This document shows, piece after piece, positions 56,206 through 64,000 of a DNA stretch of 64,000 nt. This DNA comes from Gloeopeniophorella convolvens (Eukaryota > Basidiomycota > Agaricomycetes > Russulales): assembly GCA_022496205.1 (NCBI GenBank), contig WTXD01000095.1, forward strand, positions 1 to 64,000, in the 5' to 3' direction. The notes under the pieces are model-generated. The model was not told the DNA's origin, ran no database searches, and worked only from the letters and a program-made list of their open reading frames with translations. Position 1 is the first letter of the stretch, and every line of letters starts with the position of its first letter. The translations under genes and the position numbers were made by a program.

Positions 56206-57600
56206 ACGTCCCGCTCGTGGTTGCCCTCTTTTTTAACGTGGTCGGTCGAACCACAACCGTAGCACTTCCCGCGCATGAACGCCTGGAACTCGGCGCGGGT
56301 TTTGATAGTGCCGCCAGTCTCTTGTTTCTTCCCAGAGGACTGGCGAGTCTGGGTGCGAGTGGCGTCTACGTCCATCGCATCGGGATCCTTGTAGCTCTGT
56401 TGGATCGACGGAACAGTGATCCCTTTCTGTTCCGCGTCGTATTCGCGCATGCGCTCGTCGATTCGGCGCATGGCGGATATGAAGTCCCCGAGGGTTTCGG
56501 GGTCTTTGATGTATTGGCGTATAGCCGGGACTTAAGAGCTTGTGAAAGCCCGGCTTTGAATCTCACTTTGAGGTCCGGTGGAGAGAGACCGGTGGTCCGC
56601 GCAAGAGTTCGAACTTGGCGACATATTGCTCCAGTGACATTACTGGAGGCTTCTTGGGGTGGGCTGCATGTGCAGCGCCTGGATTTCGCGGAGGGCGTCG
56701 AGCTGCGCGTCCGTCGTAATGAAGCGCTTGCTCCATTCGTCCGCGAAGTCGCGCCACGTGAGGTATCCAATACCTCCCGTCCGCATCCTTTCCAGGGCTG
56801 GCAAGGCCCACGACTTTGCTTCACCTTCTTGAAGGTTCAGCGCGTTGGAAACCCAACGAGCGTCCCAACGTTTGAACTGCTCGTCGTCCTCATCCCAACG
56901 ATTGAGGAGACCGCCGGAGTTTTCGGCGTAGTTATAAAATGCCGCCATCCAATGGCGAGCATCCATGGAGGAACCACCCTTCCATGGCTGTGGTGAGGAC
57001 ACCGATGGTTTTGTGTTGGGCATGCCACGCCCTCTTTGTGCGGCAGCAACACCCGCACCATCTGACGGAGGAGGAGGGGAGGGGGACCGCCACCACGGCC
57101 GCCGCGTCTCTCGGTCAGCGCCTGCATCGACGTGGCCAGTATGTGGATGCTTCCGACATATTGGCGATGCAGTGCCCCAGGTATTCGATGGTTATCTCCT
57201 GGGGCGGCGCTGGGGAGGACGGCGGAACGGTTGGATTGGGGGCAGATCCGGAGTGAGAAGCCGAAGGATCCATAGGAAATCTTCAAGGATAAGGCGAGCA
57301 GTAGCACCAGCAGCTTGAAGAATGTCCGTGGGAGTCGGCGTCCCAGAAGAGGAATCAGAAGGTATAGGGGAGGGAGAGCCTTCTTGAGCTATCCTTTTTC
57401 CACGACGTTCGGCTTGTCGTGCCCTTTTGTCGGCTGCCTTCTGAGCTTTGCGCCTAAGCTTCGATGTTTCCGGCGATACGATAGATGCCGGGATGGACGA
57501 AGGCGCAGGGGATGGTGGTCTCCTTGATCGCGACCGCGATGGGAGACGGGAGAGGGGTGGAACGGGTTGGCTGATGTGGGTCGACCTTGTCTACCACGAT
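55962..57600 (-). pseudogene. G1 gag with CCHC zinc knuckle
   Basis: Capsid-like segments are MDARHWMAAFYNYAENSGG, RWVSNALNLQEGEAKSWALP, DFADEWSKRFITTDAQLD and ARTTGLSPPDLKVRFKAGLS in different frames. The nucleocapsid (55962-56471) has CYGCGSTDHVKKEGNHERDV followed by the CCHC knuckle CNWCRKAGHRSTVC and a C-terminal coiled coil (EMLKQIEALKASF). The likely start is ATG 57273 (MDPSASHSGSAP) or further upstream near 57560, where a basic coding-like segment (KAQKAADKRARQAERRGKR) is read. Single-base deletions near 57147 and 56658 break the frame. Confidence 0.8.
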
Positions 57601-58148
57601 CTGCCAGGTGACGTGCGTAGGGTTTCAAAGTAACCCTCAACTAGGACTCTTCGCGTAGATTTATGCGATGATACTCGTGCCGCGTAACGCTAAGCAACGA
57701 GGCGAGAGGAGAGGAAGTGGGATGGGGTCGCAATGTAGGTGACCAAGGCTGTCTGACTCAGGCTTCTCGCCCTGTTGTCTGCCTCTTTGTCAAAGGGACA
57801 CGAGCCCAATGACGTCCTGCACAGTTTCCCGTCAACCGCTTTTCTGCACCGATCTACAGTCTTTTGCTTAGACTGGAGGATCACAGCTCAGAACCGGATT
57901 TTACACTCCCGTGGTGAGGAGGTTCCGCGCCCTGCCGAACTCGCAAGAGTCCAGAAGCCTAAGGCTCAACTGATAACCTGGGTGTAGCGCGTGGATCGGG
58001 GGCGACTGCACAAGGGTCCTACACTACTAGCTGCTACTACGACTGATCTAGCTCTACCCCGAAGGCAAGAGACTAGAGAAGAACTTGGAAAGATGGAACA
58101 CGAGGCCCTTTGTCAAGGGGCCGGGTGCTATGAGAGAGACTTTCCTAA
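57601..58148 (-). other. Leader of G1 after the 5' LTR
   Basis: Region between the 5' LTR and gag. Directly after the LTR the minus strand reads TTAGGAAAGTCTCTCTCATA; I cannot match this to a tRNA end with confidence, so the primer is unknown. It matches the right-hand copy at 61503-62030. Confidence 0.5.
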
Positions 58149-58843
58149 TGTGGCGGGAGCTCCAACTCCGCACAACACTAGTACGGTCAAAGGAAGGTTG
58201 TTTGAGACAACCGGCGAGGCGTTCGCGCAGAGCTGAAGTCTTGCGCCAACCAGCAACCAGGAGCGATGTCAACTTGGACCTTTTGCAAGGCGCACGACGA
58301 GTCAAACTGTAGAAAGCTGGTCCTCAAGATTAGAACTGTAGTACTACTACAGAGAGGCTGTTGGCACTCTTACCTGGTCCTCAAGAGGAAAGTCTGAGGA
58401 CCTAAGTGCGCAACTACATGGGTTTATATACTACTAGAGGAGCGCTTACTAAGCGACTCCGCAGCTGCTGACTGAGCGACTTGGTGCTGACTGATGCACC
58501 TTACTCACGCTCACTAAGCCAGTTTCCCACACTACGTCATGCTCACTCAGCGATGACATCATGCGCAGCACAATCTAGACTACTGACGTCACCATGACGT
58601 CACAACCCAAAGTCCATGGCCTCTAGGCCCTTCCAGCCCATTCTAACCCTAGTATCCCACGGGACGAGTCACAAGACGAGTCACGTGCCGTCATGTGCAG
58701 CTTACGTAAGCCTGCACCTAACGCAAAGGAAATAATTCCCGTGGAATATGTACTTTTAGCACTTCTTCGATTACTCAGCTAGCAGTGAAGGCTCAAGCCT
58801 GCTAGATGGTCCAGGAATCCTTCGAAAAGACGCGTCCGTGACA
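58149..58843 (-). mobile_element. 5' LTR of G1
   Basis: 695 bp, same ends as the LTR at 51410. Its right neighbour is GTGGC, immediately followed by G2 gag sequence, so this edge is an insertion or recombination junction. Confidence 0.9.
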
Positions 58844-60796
58844 GTGGCCCCACCGTGGTCTATGAGCATCGAGGACAAGCTCATGGAGATGATTGATGAC
58901 CGGATCGGACGATCCACACCTGTGGGGATAAGCCCTATCAAGGGATTGAAGATCCAATTCCCTGACCCCTATCGAGGGCAAAACTCACTTGAGGTCTTTG
59001 AAATCTGGCTCGGAGACTTGTTGAGATGGATGCATCTTAACCAGATGAATGGTCTGGATCGAGATGAAGACCGAGTTGTAGTTTTGGGAATGGCGCTTCG
59101 CGAAGAGGCGTCCAAGTGGTTCTTCCGGGAGGTGGAATCACCCACTCACGCGCGTCGGCAATGGAACTTCAAGGACGTTATAATTGCACTTTACACACAT
59201 TGCGTACACAAGACTACTGCACAGGACGTGATGGATGAGTTTAACAACACTCGCTACTCAAGGAAAGGAGGTGTCGCGACGTACTATAATGATCTGCAAC
59301 ACCGCGCTTTGAGATTGGTGGAGCCACCCAATGACTATACGTTCCGCAAGCTATTCATGAGCGGGCTCCCGGAAGACATCAGCAAGAACTTACTCAAAAC
59401 ACGGGCGATCTCTGCAGAGCATGCTACCATTGAAGAGATTCTTGGCACAGCACTTGAGGTCGAGCATGTTGAAGCGCAGCAGAGGGTGGAGTGACAACTG
59501 AAGGACACAGAGTGACGCTCAGTCAGAGAAGGTCAAAAGACTTATACATTTAGTGCAATACCTGAAGGACACAGAGTGACGCTATAAGGTAAGGTAAGCA
59601 TAAGGTAGAAGTGAAAGGAGCGGTAGTGTACTTGCCTCAGTCAGAGAAGGTTAAAAGACTGAGGCTACAAAGGCGAAGAAAGAGGTCCTTATATACAGTA
59701 AGGAGCGACAGATAGCATGTGATAAACACTGCTTAGAAAGCCTAGGAGGCCCACATGAAACGGAGTAAGAGTGGGTACCGGAGTACAAGGTGGGTCATGG
59801 AATGCCCTAGAATAGTCCAGAACATGGAAACGAATGTGGGGCTGAACACAGCCTTAAGTCTAGAACATTATGTACACTAGATAAGATAGTCCTTGATCAT
59901 TAGGTCCATATCTAATCTAATCAGAGCCACCAGGACACTGTCCGTCTCAACAGAGCAAGGGATTCGGCTGTTCAATAAATATAATCAGTCACAATCTCGA
60001 ATGAAGCAGTCTGATACTCCCATCTTGGACAAACGGCGCCCTGGGAATGACACCAGGACCAAGAACCGCGATCGCCGACCCGTAGAAAGGACGCGCGACA
60101 ACAGCGCGCCAGCTGCAAGTCGTACGGCACAGCCTGAAGCACGCGACCAAAAACCCTGGCAGCACACTATGCCAACCACAACTCAGCCGGCAAAAAATAA
60201 CTCGTTTACTCAAAACATGCACCCTGACAAAACGACTGACCGTGCGAAGGAAATAACTTGTTTTCGCTGTGGCAAGAAGGGCCACTACGCTGCGGACTGT
60301 TACTCTAAACTGCATCAATGTGTGTACGCACAACGTGTCGAGGAACCCGACGAGAACGATACTGATTCTGCACCTGATCGGGAGCCAAGCGAGGAAGATG
60401 GGAACGTCGCGGGAGAATGCACGGACGAGATCGAGCAGTCATCAGATGATGAGCCGTTGTTTGGGGAACAATATGAATCTGAGGACGAGCGCGGGTCAGT
60501 AACCGGCACATCTGAACAAAGCGACGAATACGGACCTCAAATAAACTTGGCTACAATGCGGTTTGCTGCTATGCACGTCGAGGACGAGACTACAGAAGAC
60601 ACGTCAGACTTGGAGTTCGACTCTGACGATATGCCACCTCTTACCTGCATGGATCATATGATCGCTGAGGAAGTGGACAAAGTCCAGCGCGCGAAAACAT
60701 TGGATGACGACTTCATACGCGTAACACCCTATAGTGAGGGTGAAGTGCTGGTCGAAGTAAACACGCACCGGGTGGCTGCAGCATACGCGTGGACAG
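58844..60796 (+). pseudogene. G2 gag with zinc knuckle, inverted relative to G2 pol
   Basis: Plus-strand gag truncated at its 5' end by the G1 LTR. The capsid region is open to 59466: SPIKGLKIQFPDPYRGQ, EIWLGDLLRWMHLNQMNG, MALREEASKWFFRE, VMDEFNNTRYSRKGG and FRKLFMSGLPEDIS. After the solo LTR (59467-59952) it continues EQGIRLFNKYNQSQS, a basic linker, the CCHC knuckle CFRCGKKGHYAADC and a long acidic stretch (SEDERGSVTG, TSDLEFDSDDMPP). It ends AAAYAWT at the GACAG junction with the G1 LTR. Joined to 51404 on the other strand it runs on in frame as AVSADDSSS. This identifies it as the missing half of G2. Confidence 0.85.
59467..59952 (-). mobile_element. Solo LTR, family A, copy 8, inside G2 gag
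   Basis: 486 bp in minus orientation with 5-bp duplication GAGCA (59462-59466 and 59953-59957). Gag continues on both sides. Nearly identical to copies 3-6. Confidence 0.9.
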
Positions 60797-61502
60797 TGTC
60801 ACGGACGCGTCTTTTCGAAGGATTCCTGGACCATCTAGCAGGCTTGAGCCTTCACTGCTAGCTGAGTAATCGAAGAAGTGCTAAAAGTACATATTCCACG
60901 GGAATTATTTCCTTTGCGTTAGGTGCAGGCTTACGTAAGCTGCACATGACGGCACGTGACTCGTCTTGTGACTCGTCCCGTGGGATACTAGGGTTAGAAT
61001 GGGCTGGAAGGGCCTAGAGGCCATGGACTTTGGGTTGTGACGTCATGGTGACGTCAGTAGTCTAGATTGTGCTGCGCATGATGTCATCGCTGAGTGAGCA
61101 TGACGTAGTGTGGGAAACTGGCTTAGTGAGCGTGAGTAAGGTGCATCAGTCAGCACCAAGTCGCTCAGTCAGCAGCTGCGGAGTAGCTTTGTAAGCACTC
61201 CTCTAGTAGTATATAAACCCATGTAGTTGCGCACTTAGGTCCTCAGACTTTCCTCTTGAGGACCAGGTAAGAGTGCCAACAGCCTCTCTGTAGTAGTACT
61301 ACAGTTCTAATCTTGAGGACCAGCTTCTTCTACAGTTTGACTCAGTCACTGCTGCCTTGTATAAAGGTAGCCAAGTTAGCGATCGCTCCTGTGTTGCTGG
61401 TTGGCGCAAGACTTCAGCTCTGCGCGAACGCCTCGCCGGTTGTCTCAAAACAACCTTCCTTTGACCGTACTAGTGTTGTGCGGAGTTGGAGCTCCCGCCA
61501 CA
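60797..61502 (+). mobile_element. 5' LTR of a second, inverted G1 copy
   Basis: 706 bp, TGTCACGGACGCG to GCTCCCGCCACA, plus orientation. Left flank GACAG (60792-60796) is the complement of the flank beside the other G1's 3' LTR at 51405-51409. Confidence 0.9.
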
Positions 61503-64000
61503 TTAGGAAAGTCTCTCTCATAGCACCCGGCCCCTTGACAAAGGGCCTCGTGTTCCATCTTTCCAAGTTCTTCTTAGGTCTCTTGCCTTCGGGGTAGAGC
61601 CTAATCAGTCGTAGTAGCAGCTAGTAGTGTAGGACCCTTGTGCAGTCGCCCCCGATCCACGCGCTACACCCAGGTTATCAGTTGAGCCTTAGGCTTCTGG
61701 ACTCTTGCGAGTTCGGCAGGGCGCGGAACCTCCTCACCACGGGAGTGTAAAATCCGGTTCTGAGCTGTGATCCTCCAGTCTAAGCAAAAGACTGTAGATC
61801 GGTGCAGAAAAGCGGTTGACGGGAAACTGTGCAGGATGTCATTGGGCTCGTGTCCCTTTGACAAAGAGGCAGACAACAGGGCGAGAAGCCTGAGTCAGAC
61901 AGCCTTGGTCACCTACATTGCGACCCCATCCCACTTCCTCTCCTCTCGCCTGTTGCTTAGCGTTACGCGGCACGAGTATCATCGCATAAATCTACGCGAA
62001 GAGTCCTAGTTGAGGGTTAACTTTGAAACCCTACGCACGTCATCCTGGCAGATCGTGGTAGACAAGGTCGACCCACATCAGCCAACCCTTCCTACCCCTC
62101 TCCCATCTCCCATCGCGGTCGCGATCAAGGAGACCACCATCCCCTGCGCCTTCGTCCATCCCGGCATCTATCGTATCGCCGGAAACATCGAAGTTAAGGC
62201 GCAAAGCTCAGAAGGCAGCCGACAAAAGGGCACGACAAGCCGAACGTCGTGGAAAAAGGACAGCTCAAGAAGGCTCTCCCTCCCCTATACCTTCTGATTC
62301 CTCTTCTGGGACGCCGACTCCCACGGACATTCTTCAAGCTGCTGGTTCTACTGCTGCCTTATCCTTCAGAGTGTTCCTATGGATCCTTCGGCTTCTCACT
62401 CCGGATCTGCCCCCAATCCAACCAATCCGCCGTCCTCCCCAGCGCCGCCCCAGGAGATAACCATCGAATACCTGGGGCACTGCATTGCCAACATGTCGGA
62501 AGCTATCCACATATTGGCCACGTCATGCAGACGCTGACCGAGAGACGCGGTGGCCGTGGTGGCGGTCCCCCTCCCCTCCTCCTCCGTCAGATGGTGCGAG
62601 TGTGCTGCCGCACAGCAAAGAGGGCGCGGCATGCCCAACACAAAACCATCGGTGTCCTCACCACAACCATGGAAGGGTGGTTCCTCCATGGATGCTCGCC
62701 ATTGGATGGCGGCATTCTATAACTACGCCGAAAACTCCGGCGGTCTCCTCAATCGTTGGGATGAGGACGACGAGCAGTTCAAACGTGGGACGCTCGTTGG
62801 TTTCCAACGCGCTGAACCTTCAAGAAGGTGAAGCAAAGTCGTGGGCCTTGCCAGCCCTGGAAAGGATGCGGACGGGAGGTATTGGATACCTCTCGTGGCG
62901 CACTTCGCAGACGAATGGAGCAAGCGCTTCATTATGACGGATGCGCAGCTCGACGCCCTCCGCGAAATCCAGGCGCTGCACATGCAGCCCAACCCCAAGA
63001 AGCCTCCAGTAATGTCACTGGAGCAACATGTCGCCAAGTTCGAACTCTTGCGCGGCACAACCGGTCTCTCTCCACCGGACCTAAAGTGAGATTCAAAGCC
63101 GGGCTTTCACAAGCTCTTAAGTCCCGGCTATAGCCCAATACATAAAGACCCCGAAACCCTCGGGGACTTCATATCCGCCATGCGCCGAATCGACGAGCGC
63201 ATGCGCGAATACGACGCGGAACAGAAAGGGATCACTGTTCCGTCGATCCAACAGAGCTACAAGGATCCCGATGCGATGGACGTAGACGCCACTCGCACCC
63301 AGACTCGCCAGTCCTCTGGGAAGAAACAAGAGACTGGCGGCACTATCAAAACCCGCGCCGAGTTCCAGGCGTTCATGCGCGGGAAGTGCTACGGTTGTGG
63401 TTCGACCGACCACATTAAAAAAGAGGGCAACCACGAGCGGGACGTGTGCAACTGGTGCCGCAAGGCAGGGCACGGTCCACGGTCTGTATGATCAGGCACA
63501 TGGGGAAACCCAAAGCCGACATTAAGACGCGGACGTCTCCGCAAACACATCCGCTGGCTCGACGGCCTCACCGCCGCCAGCACCCAAAAAGAGCAGTCCT
63601 CCGCCGACAAGGACTCCATCAAGAAATTGTGGAACAGCAGGCGGAGATGCTAAAGCAAATAGAGGCGCTGAAGGCGTCTTTTTAGAGCGCGAGTCCCCTA
63701 AGCTGGAGGACGACTCGCCGAGTATTGCCGCGTCCATTGCCCATTGGCGCCAAGTGTTTCCATTCTCGGTACATAACACCGGACTGTTCGGTGAACATTT
63801 GTAGTTCGACTAGCGCAGATTGTATTCCCGCTCTCGACCCCGCTCCTCTACCATCTACATCGGCCTCAGAGATGAACATTCCTGTAGATAGTCTGAATTC
63901 GTGTACCATTCCGGAAATTGGGAAGTCCGATCCTTCCCATTTCCACATATACATAAAGTTATTGGGCAAAAGACGTAGTGATACGTTACCAGCTATGGTG
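61503..64000 (+). pseudogene. Second G1 copy: leader, gag and start of pol, cut by the window end
   Basis: Inverted copy of 55640-58148. Gag pieces include DARHWMAAFYNYAENSGG, SLEQHVAKFELLRG, the nucleocapsid (63180-63491: CYGCGSTDHIKKEGNHERDV, then CNWCRKAGH) and the C-terminal coiled coil ending at 63685. Its frame breaks differ from those of the left copy: near 62524 one base is missing at a point where the left copy is intact, while the left copy's deletion near 56658 is absent here. The start of the protease linker follows, and the window ends inside it. Confidence 0.85.

Larger units (their letters stand above)
51410..58843 (-). mobile_element. Ty3/Gypsy chromodomain retrotransposon G1 (LTRs at both ends)
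   Basis: 7.4-kb element in minus orientation: 5' LTR 58149-58843, leader and gag to about 55960, protease-RT-RNase H-integrase to 52412, chromodomain to 52126, 3' LTR 51410-52113. Its left outer flank is CTGTC (GACAG in element orientation) but its right flank is GTGGC, so the two flanks do not form a target duplication. The partner GACAG sits left of the LTR at 60797. Multiple 1-bp indels disrupt the genes. Confidence 0.9.

Noticed and set aside
57689..57884. Minus frame of 64 codons repeated at 61767-62009
   Set aside because: It lies in the G1 leader and is duplicated only as part of the inverted element; no retroviral-type motif.

Overview
This window looks like nuclear DNA of a filamentous basidiomycete, probably an Agaricomycete. 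Host genes carry many short GT..AG introns (about 50-70 nt). The recognisable products (Cex1/SCYL-type pseudokinase, Mediator Med14, DASH subunit Dad2, a trypsin-fold protein ending in a GDSGS motif) suit such a genome. Chromodomain Ty3/Gypsy elements, solo LTRs and TA-inserting elements are abundant. A placement near Polyporales is only an impression.

Layout. 1-24 kb is repeat-rich and mostly decayed. It holds a broken unknown gene present as two inverted copies (120-1065 and 21619-22610), palindromic minisatellites, a Tc1/IS630-type transposon, three TA-flanked MITEs, several LTR families and an uncharacterised multi-exon gene (4719-6478) with an upstream fragment beyond an LTR insertion. 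24.3-36.3 kb is a compact host island without recognisable transposons: CEX1-like (-), then MED14 (+) divergently across a 459-bp gap, DAD2 (-) convergent with MED14, and a protease-fold gene (-) with two apparent frameshifts. 36.9-43.4 kb returns to repeats, with two solo LTRs 410 bp apart and a cytochrome P450 pseudogene split by another LTR. 43.4-64 kb is a nested retrotransposon complex: a chromodomain Gypsy element (here G2) is interrupted by a second Gypsy element (G1) and by three solo LTRs.

Main results. (1) G1 sits in G2 with the 5-bp duplication GACAG, but the two G2 halves are now in opposite orientation and 9.4 kb apart. Joining them restores one reading frame. A second, inverted G1 copy starts at 60797, so an inversion between inverted G1 copies explains the layout and predicts the flank beyond the window. 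(2) G2 does not end at its chromodomain. Coding-like sequence runs about 750 codons further, through a coiled coil, a novel domain and two internal repeats, up to the polypurine tract; a short CxxCxxYLxH motif occurs both upstream of the protease and after the chromodomain. (3) One LTR family occurs as eight bounded solo copies, each with a perfect 5-bp target duplication, plus older remnants that keep the same 9-bp hairpin just after the TATA box. (4) Decayed copies show C-to-T/G-to-A changes, and many of their stop codons are CGA, CAG or TGG turned into stops, which suggests methylation-driven mutation. No tRNA, rRNA or CRISPR was seen.
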